From the NCBI RefSeq assembly GCF_012275535.1, contig NZ_JAAVTK010000002.1:145745-209744 (forward strand): a stretch of 64,000 bases of DNA, in the 5' to 3' direction. Positions 28,135 through 36,433 of the stretch are shown in pieces. The notes below the pieces were generated by a model. The model was given only the letters and a program-made list of their open reading frames with translations, was not told the origin of the DNA and did not search any database. The position numbers were made by a program, and so were the translations under genes. Positions within the stretch are counted from its first letter, which is position 1. The number at the start of each line of letters is the position of its first letter. Source of the stretch: Hymenobacter artigasi. Lineage in GTDB: Bacteria > Bacteroidota > Bacteroidia > Cytophagales > Hymenobacteraceae.

Positions 28135-28920
28135 ATGCGCCTTCGCCTTCGGTTGTTTGAGTTTGAGGATTTGCCGTGGTTTCCGGCCACCATTCGGGCC
28201 GGGATGATGGACTACCTGCGGTTTATGATTTCGCTGCTGGGCACCTATCGGCCTATTGCCCCGCTGCTGGCCGAAGGCCTCGCCCGCACCGCCCAAACCC
28301 GCGTGCTGGAGCTGGGCGCCGGGGCCGGCGGCGGCACCGAAACCGTGCTGGCCGCCCTGCGCACCCACGGCCAGCCCACGGCCACAATCACCCTTACCGA
28401 CCTCTACCCCCAGCCCGCTGCCTGGGCCGATATTGCCCGGCGCACCCACGGCGCCATCGGCTACGAGCCGGCGGCGGTGAATGCCCTGGCCGTGCCCGCG
28501 CAGCTGGCGGGCTTCCGCACCATTTTTTCGGCTTTTCACCATTTCCCGCCCGAGGCGGCCACAGCCATGCTGCGCGATGCCGTGCGGGCCGGCACCGGCA
28601 TCGGGGTGTTTGAGGGGGCGGGCAAGCACTGGGCCGAGCTGCTGCTAGCCGTGACGGTGCTGCCCGTGGCACAGTTGCTGCTCACGCCGTTTTTCCGGCC
28701 TTTTCGGCTCAGCCGGCTGGTGTTTACTTACCTCATTCCGCTCATTCCGCTCTGCACCATCTGGGATGGGTCGGTTTCGCTGCTGCGCATGTACTCCACG
28801 GCTGAGCTGCTGGCCCTGGCCCACGCCGCCGACCCGGCCGGCACTTTCGCCTGGCAGGCCGGCAAAAAGCGCCACTGGTGGGGGCCGCAGGTCACCTACC
28901 TCATCGGCTGGCCGAAATAG
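28135..28920 (+). CDS. Class I SAM-dependent methyltransferase
   Basis: 261 aa. SAM-binding motif VLELGAGAGGGTETVLAAL, then ITLTDLYPQP (acidic residue for ribose) and TIFSAFHHFPPEAATAML, a motif IV-like loop. The C-terminal half has hydrophobic stretches (AELLLAVTVLPVAQLLLTPF, LSRLVFTYLIPLIPLCTIWD) and could contact the membrane. The substrate is unknown. A UbiA-type prenyltransferase follows on the same strand, which hints at a lipid-like substrate. Confidence 0.85.
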   Translation: MRLRLRLFEFEDLPWFPATIRAGMMDYLRFMISLLGTYRPIAPLLAEGLARTAQTRVLELGAGAGGGTETVLAALRTHGQPTATITLTDLYPQPAAWADIARRTHGAIGYEPAAVNALAVPAQLAGFRTIFSAFHHFPPEAATAMLRDAVRAGTGIGVFEGAGKHWAELLLAVTVLPVAQLLLTPFFRPFRLSRLVFTYLIPLIPLCTIWDGSVSLLRMYSTAELLALAHAADPAGTFAWQAGKKRHWWGPQVTYLIGWPK

Positions 28921-28925
28921 CCCGA

Positions 28926-29014
28926 AGTAGCGCGAACTTTGTAGTTCGCGGCCCCGCGCCGTTTGCACGACTGCAAAATGCGCGGGGATTCGAACTACCA
29001 AGCTCGCGCTACAT
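28926..29014. repeat. Inverted repeat, family D
   Basis: GTAGCGCGAACTTTGTAGTT... and CCCCGCGC in the left half pair with GCGCGGGG and CGAACTACCAAGCTCGCGCT on the right, imperfectly. It fills the gap between the methyltransferase and the UbiA gene and runs into the UbiA start codon. Confidence 0.75.
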
Positions 29015-29885
29015 GCTCACTGCCTACAAAAAAGCGCTGCCGCTGCTGCGCATCCCATTTTCCGTTTACCTCATGCCCGTGTTCTGGTTTGGGCTGAGCG
29101 CCCTGCGCGGGCCGTGGAGCGGTGGGCGGGCCGTGGGCGTGTTCATAGTGCTGCACCTGCTGGCCTACCCCGCCTCCAACGGCTACAACTCCTATTACGA
29201 CAAGGACGAAGGCAGCATCGGCGGCCTCAAAGCGCCGCCCAAAGTCACGCCCGAGCTGCTGCATCTGGTCTGGCTGTTCGATGCGCTGGCCGTGGCGGGC
29301 GCGGCCCTGCTCTCGCTGCCGTTCGCGGCGCTGGTGGTGGTGTATTTACTGGTGTCGAAAGCCTACAGCTATGAGGGCATTCGGCTGAAAAAATACCCGC
29401 TGCTGAGCACGCTGGTAGTCGTTATTTTCCAGGGTGCTTTCACGCTGCTGATGACGCAGGTGGGCGTGGGAGCAACACCGGCGCAGCTTTTCGAGAAAAC
29501 GAACTTGCTGCTGGCGTTGGTGAGCACGCTATTTTTGTGCGGCTCCTACCCGCTCACGCAGGTGTACCAGCACGAGGAAGATGCCCGGCGCGGCGACCGC
29601 ACCCTGAGCCTGCGACTGGGCATTCGGGGCACGTTCATATTTGCGGCGGTGGGGCTGCTGGCGGGCGCGGCGGCGCTGGGCCTGGCCTACTGGCTGCGCC
29701 AGGAAATCCGCCCGCTGCTGATTTTTTTGGTGGCTACCGGGCCGGTGGTGGCGCTGTTCAGCCGCTGGGCCTGGGCCGTGTGGCACGACGAAAGCGCCGC
29801 CGATTTTGAGCACACCATGCGGATGAACCAGGTGTCGTCGCTGTGCTTAAGCGCGGCCTTTATTGCCATGCTGCTCTGGCGTTGA
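29013..29885 (+). CDS. UbiA-family prenyltransferase
   Basis: 290 aa, about eight membrane helices. The two aspartate-rich motifs of UbiA enzymes are present: NGYNSYYDKDEGSIGG and YQHEEDARRGDRTLSL. These bind magnesium and the prenyl diphosphate, which is transferred to an aromatic or other acceptor. YGHE-like residues and the YSYEGIRLKKYPL segment fit the family. The acceptor cannot be told; a methyltransferase lies just upstream. ATG 29013 (MLTAYKKALPLL) was chosen; it lies at the end of a repeat. Confidence 0.88.
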   Translation: MLTAYKKALPLLRIPFSVYLMPVFWFGLSALRGPWSGGRAVGVFIVLHLLAYPASNGYNSYYDKDEGSIGGLKAPPKVTPELLHLVWLFDALAVAGAALLSLPFAALVVVYLLVSKAYSYEGIRLKKYPLLSTLVVVIFQGAFTLLMTQVGVGATPAQLFEKTNLLLALVSTLFLCGSYPLTQVYQHEEDARRGDRTLSLRLGIRGTFIFAAVGLLAGAAALGLAYWLRQEIRPLLIFLVATGPVVALFSRWAWAVWHDESAADFEHTMRMNQVSSLCLSAAFIAMLLWR

Positions 29886-29966
29886 GCGCCGGAAGTATGA
29901 CTGACGGTAACTCACCTGGCCCTCCGGCGCGTATTAATAGGGTATTTCACTTCACCTGCCACTGTC

Positions 29967-30608
29967 ATGCACATCACCCGCCTCTTCCTGCTACTGCCGC
30001 TATTGGCGGCCTGTAATTCCACTCCCTCGGCTGTAAACGATGGTTCGTTTTCGAAGATGGCCGACCGTCAGGCCTCTGACGCTACCGCCACTTTGCCCGT
30101 CCCCGATACTACCCACACCAAAGCCGTTTCGGCCCTGAGCGATACCCTGCGCGTGGCGCGGCTGGCGCACAATTTCAGCCGCCACAAAGGCCCGGCCGAT
30201 AAATTCCAGCTCGTATTTCGCGGCCCGTCCATCCTCGAAGGAACCGCCGAATTCACCATCACCGACCCCGACGGCCAAGTTATTTTCCGCGAAATGCTGA
30301 CCGAGCCCGACCTCGAAGCCGCCCTGGTGTATGAGATGAAAGGACCCACCGCCACCCGCGCCGAGCGCGAAACCTACGTGCTCCGGCGCATCGACCGGTT
30401 TTTCCTGCCGGCTCAGTTTCACACGCCAGCCGTGGAACGCAATGCTCCTATCGACAGCTTTGGTGAGAAACTCGATGCTGCTACTTGGGATGACCTGCGC
30501 AAGCGGCCAGATGCCATTTCTTTTGAGTACCTGAAAGGCAAAGAAGACCGACAGCGTGTTACATGGTCGCCACTGAAAAAGCAGACCGTAAGCGTGACGC
30601 GCTACTAA
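29967..30608 (+). CDS. Lipoprotein of unknown function
   Basis: 213 aa. Signal peptide with lipobox LLPLLAACNS, so anchored to a membrane by Cys16. The mature part is a soluble domain (FQLVFRGPSILEGTAEFTIT, VLRRIDRFFLPAQFHTPA). No family recognised. Confidence 0.72.
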   Translation: MHITRLFLLLPLLAACNSTPSAVNDGSFSKMADRQASDATATLPVPDTTHTKAVSALSDTLRVARLAHNFSRHKGPADKFQLVFRGPSILEGTAEFTITDPDGQVIFREMLTEPDLEAALVYEMKGPTATRAERETYVLRRIDRFFLPAQFHTPAVERNAPIDSFGEKLDAATWDDLRKRPDAISFEYLKGKEDRQRVTWSPLKKQTVSVTRY

Positions 30609-30617
30609 AGCCGATTT

Positions 30618-31286
30618 TCACTGTTTTGCTTCCTCGCGCAAGAGCTGCTCCAGCCCCGCCCGCAGTTGCTCAAACGGCTGGTAGCCCCGGGCCAGCACGT
30701 AGCCCTGCTCCCCAATCCGCACAACGGCCGTGGGGAAGCCCTGCACGCCAATGCGGGCCACGGCCGCAAACTCCTGTTGGGTGGCCGTAGCCGTTTCGGG
30801 TGCCGCCCAGCGGCGCAGGAATTCGGCCTCATCCACTTCAAACGGGGCCAGCAGCGGCGCATAAGTAGCGGCGGCGTTTAAATCCTGGCCGTCGCGAAAA
30901 AAGGCCGTTTGCACGGCGTGGGCGAAGGCCACGGCGCGGGCCGGGTCCTGCGTAAGGTGGCGGAAGGCCACGATGGCCCGGCTCGGCGGCTCGGAGTCGT
31001 AGTGGTAAGTCCCGGCCTCGCCCAGCGCTTTAAATGGTTCGCCAAACGCCACGCCGGTCACGTCTTCCACCTGCACCAGGGACTGGCGAATGTAGTCCCA
31101 GCTCTCGCCAATCGGGCCGGCATCATCGTCGCGCACCATGCCGCCACACAGCACCGACACGTCGACACGCCCCGCAAACGCCCGCTGCACCTGATTGATA
31201 ACCGGGCTCATGCCGTAGCACCAGCCACACAGCGGGTCGTGAACGTAGAGCAACTCGGGCAGCTGGACGATGGGTTCGGGATTCAT
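30618..31286 (-). CDS. DsbA/FrnE-family thioredoxin-fold protein
   Basis: 222 aa, no signal peptide, so cytoplasmic. Active site HDPLCGWCYGM holds a CxxC pair at about residues 20-23; the cis-proline loop is GVQGFPTAVVRIGEQG. The helical insert and the length fit DsbA-like FrnE/2-hydroxychromene-isomerase relatives, which act as thiol oxidoreductases. Partner unknown. It converges with the lipoprotein gene. Confidence 0.88.
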   Translation of the reverse strand: MNPEPIVQLPELLYVHDPLCGWCYGMSPVINQVQRAFAGRVDVSVLCGGMVRDDDAGPIGESWDYIRQSLVQVEDVTGVAFGEPFKALGEAGTYHYDSEPPSRAIVAFRHLTQDPARAVAFAHAVQTAFFRDGQDLNAAATYAPLLAPFEVDEAEFLRRWAAPETATATQQEFAAVARIGVQGFPTAVVRIGEQGYVLARGYQPFEQLRAGLEQLLREEAKQ

Positions 31287-31478
31287 ACGCAGTTTTTTTT
31301 GCCAAAAATAGTGCCCTATCGCTCGCCCAGCGGCTTATGCGGGACAGGTAAAATTTATTTTCAACGGTGGTGAATTTATTCTTCCAGCCCACAGTTTGCT
31401 CCGTGATATCTAACCTTATTCAAGTGGACAATTTTTATACGTCCATTTATCATTATCGACGATTGTTATTCTACTGAT

Positions 31479-31508
31479 AGCCCGCCTCAGCAATGTGGCG
31501 GGCTTTTT
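31479..31508 (+). terminator. Orphan plus-strand terminator
   Basis: AGCCCGCC and GGCGGGCT pair around a 10-base loop and lead into five T. Confidence 0.75.
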
Positions 31509-31585
31509 CGGGACCATTTGAGTCGATTGAATTATTTTAATAAGATGAATAATTCAAACAATTGAGCTGTATTGACTCATCAAAA

Positions 31586-31619
31586 AAAAGGCCCGCTGCA
31601 TTGCTGCAACGGGCCTTTT
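31586..31619 (-). terminator. Terminator of rho
   Basis: AAAAGGCCCG-TGCA pairs with TGCA-CGGGCCTTTT around a 4-base loop; on the minus strand it ends in eight T, 22 bases after the rho stop. Confidence 0.9.
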
Positions 31620-31640
31620 CACTTTTGATAACCGGACGGA

Positions 31641-33914
31641 TTAGCCGTTCATCGCCAGCAGGAATTCTTCGTTGTCCTTGGTGCCTTTGATGCGGTCCTT
31701 GAGGAATTCCATGGCCTCGGTGGCCGTCATGTCCGACATGAACTTGCGGAGTACCCACACGCGGTTCAGCTCGTCCTTGCTCATCAGCAGGTCTTCGCGG
31801 CGGGTGCCGGAAGCCGGAATGTCGATGGCCGGGAACACGCGCTTGTTGGCCAGCTTGCGGTCCAGCTGCAGTTCCATGTTGCCGGTGCCCTTGAATTCTT
31901 CGAAGATAACCTCGTCCATTTTGGAGCCGGTTTCGATGAGGGCCGTGGCGATGATGGTGAGCGAGCCGCCGCCTTCCACGTTGCGGGCCGCGCCGAAGAA
32001 ACGCTTGGGCTTTTGCAGCGCCCCAGCGTCGATACCACCCGAAAGGATGCGCGACGAGCTGGGCTGCACCGTGTTGTAGGCCCGCGCCAGGCGGGTGATG
32101 GAGTCGAGCAGAATCACCACGTCGTGGCCACACTCAACCAACCGACGCGCTTTATCCAACGCCATTTCAGCGATTTTTACGTGGCGGTCGGCCGTTTCGT
32201 CGAAAGTCGAACTGAGCACTTCGGCCTTCACGGTGCGGGCCATGTCGGTCACTTCCTCGGGGCGCTCGTCGATGAGCAGCACCATGAGGTAGACTTCGGG
32301 GTGATTCTCGGCAATGGCGTTGGCTATTTCCTGGAGCAGCACCGTTTTACCGGTCTTGGGCTGGGCCACGATGAGGCCGCGCTGGCCCTTGCCGATGGGC
32401 GCAAACAAATCGAGCACGCGGGTGCTGATTTGGCTGGGCTTGGTGGTGAGCTTCATGCGGTGGTCGGCAAAAAGCGGGGTAAGGTGGCTGAACGGCACCC
32501 GGTCGCGGACTTCCTCCACGGTGCGGCCGTTCATGCTTTCCACGCCTACCAGGGCAAAGTATTTCTCGCCCTCGCGCGGCGGCCGGATGGTGGCCACCAC
32601 CGTATCGCCGGGCTTCATGGCGAACTGCTTCACCTGTTGCGGCGACACATACACATCGTCGGGCGAGCTGAGGTAGTTGTAGTACGGCGAGCGCAAGAAG
32701 CCATAGCCGCCGTCGGGCATCAGCTCAAACGTGCCGCCGCCGGGCACCACCAAATCCAGCTCCTGGCGCTGGGGGCGCTGGTTCTGCTGCTGGTTCTGGT
32801 TTTGATTCTGACCTTGATTCTGGCCCTGGGGCTGGTCGGTGCGAGGTGAGCCGTCGGGGTTTTGCTGGCGCTGCTGGCGTTGCAGGTCGCGCTGGGCGTA
32901 GCGCTCCTCACGGGTTTGGTTGCGGTTGTTGCCTTCGCCACGGGGCTGGTCGTTGCGCGGCTGGTCCTGGCGGGGCTCACGCTCCTGGCGGGGCTGGTCG
33001 TTGCGGGGCTGCTGATTATCGCGGTTTTCGCGGGGCTGCTGGTCCTGGCGGGGGCCGCGGGGCTGGTCTTGGCGGGGCTCACGCGCTTCGCGGTTGTCGC
33101 GTTCGAAACGGTCGGCGCGGTTTTCGCGGCGGTCGGCAAAGCCATTGCCACCAAATTCGCGGCGGCCGTTGTTGAGATTGCCTTCGCGGTTGTCGGCATT
33201 GGGCTCGGGAGCGGGCGCGGCAGCAGCGGCAGCTTCATTAGCGGCTTTTTCGGCGGCCATTTCGGCGGCGCGCTGCTCGGTGATGGGCCGGCCGGCACGG
33301 TCTACGCGCTCCCGGCGGGGGCGGTCGAGGCGCGGGGCGGCGGCATTCTGGTCGTCGGTGCTGGCGACGGGGGCGGCCATTTCTTCGGTGGCGGCGGCCG
33401 GCGCCTGTGCGAGGGTAGCACCAATGGCTTCGGAAGGAGCAACCAGGGCCAGACCCTCGATAGAATCCAATATCTCAACCGTGGGGGCCGGCGCGACGGC
33501 CACTGCCGGGGCGGGCTCCTCAGCTACGGCAACGGCGGCAACGGCGGCTTCGCGGCGCGGCTCGCGGGCCGGCCGGGCATTTGGGGCCTTAACCGCAGGC
33601 GGCGCTACATCGGAAAAAGGCTGTTCGGCCGTGCTGGGGGCGGCGCGGCGAGTAGCCGTGCGGGCGGGCCGGGCGGCACTGGCGGCGGGCACCACAGCGG
33701 CCGGGCTGGCCGCCGCCGGAGCAGCGGCAGCCGGGGCAGCAATAGCTGGAGCGGGAGCAGCCGGAGTTGCGCCGGGGGTGAGGGCCTGATGGTCGAGGAT
33801 TTTATAAATCAAATCCTGCTTACTGAGCCGTTTAAAGTTGCCAACGTTTAAGTTTTCGGCAATTTCCTTGAGGTCGGACAACAGCCGGTCCTTCAACTCG
33901 TTAATGGTATGCAT
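31641..33914 (-). CDS. rho: Transcription termination factor Rho, with long disordered insert
   Basis: 757 aa against about 420 in E. coli. The N-terminal Rho domain ([20 protein letters not shown]) is followed by about 330 residues of low complexity: first Ala/Pro/Glu-rich, then Arg/Asn/Gln/Asp/Gly-rich. The RNA-binding domain ([34 protein letters not shown]) and ATPase follow, with Walker [13 protein letters not shown], Walker [18 protein letters not shown] and [16 protein letters not shown]. Rho is the RNA helicase ending untranslated transcripts. Disordered inserts are known in Rho of several phyla and can promote RNA binding or condensates. Confidence 0.96.
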   Translation of the reverse strand: MHTINELKDRLLSDLKEIAENLNVGNFKRLSKQDLIYKILDHQALTPGATPAAPAPAIAAPAAAAPAAASPAAVVPAASAARPARTATRRAAPSTAEQPFSDVAPPAVKAPNARPAREPRREAAVAAVAVAEEPAPAVAVAPAPTVEILDSIEGLALVAPSEAIGATLAQAPAAATEEMAAPVASTDDQNAAAPRLDRPRRERVDRAGRPITEQRAAEMAAEKAANEAAAAAAPAPEPNADNREGNLNNGRREFGGNGFADRRENRADRFERDNREAREPRQDQPRGPRQDQQPRENRDNQQPRNDQPRQEREPRQDQPRNDQPRGEGNNRNQTREERYAQRDLQRQQRQQNPDGSPRTDQPQGQNQGQNQNQNQQQNQRPQRQELDLVVPGGGTFELMPDGGYGFLRSPYYNYLSSPDDVYVSPQQVKQFAMKPGDTVVATIRPPREGEKYFALVGVESMNGRTVEEVRDRVPFSHLTPLFADHRMKLTTKPSQISTRVLDLFAPIGKGQRGLIVAQPKTGKTVLLQEIANAIAENHPEVYLMVLLIDERPEEVTDMARTVKAEVLSSTFDETADRHVKIAEMALDKARRLVECGHDVVILLDSITRLARAYNTVQPSSSRILSGGIDAGALQKPKRFFGAARNVEGGGSLTIIATALIETGSKMDEVIFEEFKGTGNMELQLDRKLANKRVFPAIDIPASGTRREDLLMSKDELNRVWVLRKFMSDMTATEAMEFLKDRIKGTKDNEEFLLAMNG

Positions 33915-34365
33915 AATGGGAATAAGGGGGGGACATCTGGCTGTAAAGCGCGGGGGGCTGGCTGCCCGCTATGGCCCACTGGGGGCGCAAAAAGCCAGCT
34001 ACGGCACGGCGGCGGGGCCGCTGGAAATATATTAATTCGCGGGGTCCGAACGAGCTACTAATGAGCAACGCACGGCGCGAGATGAATACGCAAGAAAATG
34101 AGGTGCAGAATGGGCCGCTGGAAATTCAGCAAACAGGCGGACCAACGACGGGCACTGTGGCCCGCGGGCCCGACCAGGGCGGCCGGTTGCTCCCGCAATG
34201 TTAGCGCATTACGGACAAACTGCCAAATCGGATGCCTTCCGAATAGCGTTTGAACGCGGCACGGGGCAAAATAAGTTGCGCGGCGTGCCAAAGCTTTCGC
34301 AGCCAAGGCGGTGGTGAGGTCGGTTTTTACTTACGACCTTTGCCCGGCTTACCCCAACCTGCCCC
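33915..34365. other. Intergenic region without a supported gene
   Basis: 451 bases between divergent rho and serS. Short frames here lack family features. It must contain both promoters, but no full TTG/TAnnTTTG pair was found; the nearest is GACCTTTG about 24 bases before serS. Confidence 0.5.
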
Positions 34366-36063
34366 ATGCTGCAACTTTCCGTTCTCCGCGACCAGACCGA
34401 CCATGTGCTGGCCGGCCTCGCCAAAAAACGCTACGCCACCGGCCCCGCCGACGTGGCTGCCATTCTCGACCTCAACCAGCGCCGCCGCCAGCTCCAGACC
34501 AGCCACGACTCGGCCCAGGCCGAGGCCAACGAGCTGGCCCGCCAGATTGGCGGCCTCATGAAGTCCGGTGACAAAGCCGGGGCCGAAACCCTCAAGGCCC
34601 GCACCGCCGAGCTGAAACAGCACACCCAGAGCGCCGCCGCCGAGTTGGCCCAGGTAGAGAAAGAGCAGCAGCAGCTTCTATATAAGCTGCCCAACCTGCC
34701 CCATACCAGCGTGCCCGAAGGCCGCGCCGCCGCCGACAACGAAATCGTGCGCGAGCACGGCACCAAGCCTGAGCTCGGCTCCGACGCCGTGCCGCACTGG
34801 GATTTGATTAAGAAGTACGACATCATCGACTTCGAGCTGGGCGTGAAAATCACCGGCGCGGGCTTCCCGGTGTATAAGGGCCAGGGGGCCCGACTGCAGC
34901 GCGCGCTCATCAACTTTTTCCTCGATGAGGCCCGGGCCGCCGGTTACACCGAGATGCAGCCGCCCATTCTGGTGAACGAGGCCAGCGGCTACGGCACCGG
35001 CCAGCTCCCGGATAAGGAGGGCCAGATGTACCACGACGCCAAAGACGACCTCTACCTCATTCCCACGGCCGAGGTGCCGCTGACGAATATTTATCGCGAC
35101 GAGATTATTCCGGTCGAGAAGCTGCCCGTTCGCATCACCGGCCACACGCCCTGCTTCCGCCGCGAGGCCGGCTCGTGGGGTGCCGATGTGCGCGGCCTCA
35201 ACCGCCTGCACCAGTTCGATAAGGTGGAAATCGTGCAAATCACGGAGCCGGAGCACAGCTACGCCGCCCTCGATACCATGGTGGCCCACATCGAAGGCCT
35301 GTTGCAGAAGCTGGAGCTGCCCTACCGCGTGCTGCGCCTCTGCGGCGGCGACATGGGCTTCACCAGCGCCCTGACGTTTGACCTGGAGGTGTGGAGCGCC
35401 GCCCAGGGGCGCTGGCTGGAGGTTAGCTCGGCTTCGAATTTCGAAACCTACCAGGCCAACCGCCTCAAGTGCCGCTATAAGGTGGACGGCAAAACCCAAC
35501 TGTTACACACCCTGAACGGCTCGGCGCTGGCGCTGCCCCGCATCGTAGCCGCGCTGCTGGAGAACAACCAGACCAGTGAGGGCATCAAGCTGCCGGCAGT
35601 GCTGCACAGCTACTGCGGGTTTGGGATGATTATTGAAAAACCCGTTAATGACGTCCTTGACATAATGAAGTCGAAAAATAAAAAAGATTACACCAAATAC
35701 TTATTTGATGGAGCACTTCACAATAAGGGACAATTAGTTAACGCTGTTGTTGCCAAGTATGTCTACAAGAATCCATTAGTAAGCATCGGAAAGCTATTTG
35801 AAATTTTTCCGGCTTCTATTCAAGGTTCTTGGGGGGTTTTCACTATAAAAGAACAAGCTGAAAGTATTAATAATGGCATCACCAAAAAAGGCACACCAGC
35901 TAAACCTAGATATAAGACCAAGCCCAACAACATCATTAAGGTTGGACAAATTGAAATAGCTACTTCGGACCAGTGGAATACAGAAAATATTTCTGCTTTC
36001 ATCGAGGCAGCTACCAAAGTAGGCTTTGATATAAACCCTGACTCTACTGTGGAAACTCTGTAG
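34366..36063 (+). CDS. serS: Seryl-tRNA synthetase with a fused C-terminal domain
   Basis: 565 aa. Residues 1-422 are an ordinary SerRS: N-terminal coiled-coil arm (to ~110), then the class II core with TAEVPLTNIYRDEIIP, motif 2 CFRREAGSWGADVRGLNRLH and motif 3 LNGSALALPRIVAALLENNQ, ending KLPAVLHSYCGFGMI. The enzyme charges tRNA-Ser. A normal SerRS would stop about here. Instead 143 further residues follow (IEKPVNDVLDIMKSKNKKDY to INPDSTVETL), coded by strikingly AT-rich DNA from about 35632. The tail resembles a small domain with the pattern F.G...NKG.LV.AVV..YV..NP and FP...QGS.GVF that I recall from other bacterial proteins but cannot name. The core should be functional; the role of the tail is unknown. 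Confidence 0.95.
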   Translation: MLQLSVLRDQTDHVLAGLAKKRYATGPADVAAILDLNQRRRQLQTSHDSAQAEANELARQIGGLMKSGDKAGAETLKARTAELKQHTQSAAAELAQVEKEQQQLLYKLPNLPHTSVPEGRAAADNEIVREHGTKPELGSDAVPHWDLIKKYDIIDFELGVKITGAGFPVYKGQGARLQRALINFFLDEARAAGYTEMQPPILVNEASGYGTGQLPDKEGQMYHDAKDDLYLIPTAEVPLTNIYRDEIIPVEKLPVRITGHTPCFRREAGSWGADVRGLNRLHQFDKVEIVQITEPEHSYAALDTMVAHIEGLLQKLELPYRVLRLCGGDMGFTSALTFDLEVWSAAQGRWLEVSSASNFETYQANRLKCRYKVDGKTQLLHTLNGSALALPRIVAALLENNQTSEGIKLPAVLHSYCGFGMIIEKPVNDVLDIMKSKNKKDYTKYLFDGALHNKGQLVNAVVAKYVYKNPLVSIGKLFEIFPASIQGSWGVFTIKEQAESINNGITKKGTPAKPRYKTKPNNIIKVGQIEIATSDQWNTENISAFIEAATKVGFDINPDSTVETL

Positions 36064-36080
36064 CATCAGTGTAAGCATGT

Positions 36081-36125
36081 AAAAGGGACAGGCCCAGCTA
36101 AGATTATAGTGGGCCTGTCCCTTTT
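36081..36125. terminator. Bidirectional terminator after serS
   Basis: AAAAGGGACAGGCCCA and TGGGCCTGTCCCTTTT are perfectly complementary over 16 bases around a 13-base loop. It serves serS and the converging zinc finger gene. Confidence 0.9.
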
Positions 36126-36130
36126 CAACA

Positions 36131-36403
36131 CTAATACTCCGCCATTTCCTCATCTACATAGCACCACAGCCACTGCTCGCCCGGCTCGGCCGATGATACC
36201 ACCGGGTGTTGAGTGGCGTGAAAGTGCCGGGTGGCGTGCTTATTCCTGGAAGAGTCGCAGCAACCGACGTGGCCGCACTGCTGGCAGACGCGCAGGTGCA
36301 CCCACGTATCGCCGAGGGCTACGCACTCGGGGCAGGCGTACTCGGGAGCAGTTTTGAGCTTGGTGAGGGCCGTAAGGTGCTGGCAGGGTTCGGTTTCGGA
36401 CAT
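36131..36403 (-). CDS. UBP-type zinc finger protein
   Basis: 90 aa from ATG 36403 (MSETEPCQHLT); another ATG six codons upstream is possible. Zinc ligands follow the ZnF-UBP pattern: EPCQHL, YACPECVALGDTWVHLRV, CQQCGHVGCCDSSRNKHATR and HFHATQHPVV. The ending SAEPGEQWLWCYVDEEM is typical of the bacterial members. In eukaryotes this fold binds the ubiquitin C-terminus; the bacterial ligand is unknown. Confidence 0.9.
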   Translation of the reverse strand: MSETEPCQHLTALTKLKTAPEYACPECVALGDTWVHLRVCQQCGHVGCCDSSRNKHATRHFHATQHPVVSSAEPGEQWLWCYVDEEMAEY

Positions 36404-36433
36404 GGCGGCGGGGGCTGGCATTGGTGCGCCAAG

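Larger units (their letters stand above)
31287..31640. other. Intergenic region with two terminators, possible small RNA
   Basis: 354 bases, AT-rich, no supportable open reading frame. It contains a plus-strand terminator (31479-31508) with no plus-strand gene upstream for 870 bases and the rho terminator (31586-31619). Confidence 0.5.

Noticed and set aside
28980..29000. GGATTCGAACTACC, which looks like a tRNA T-arm
   Set aside because: It is part of the family D inverted repeat; no acceptor, D or anticodon arms can be built around it.
32013..33851. Several long frames opposite rho
   Set aside because: Produced by the low-complexity insert of rho; no family features.
33971..34204. 77-codon frame between rho and serS
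   Set aside because: Low-complexity content and no recognisable start context.
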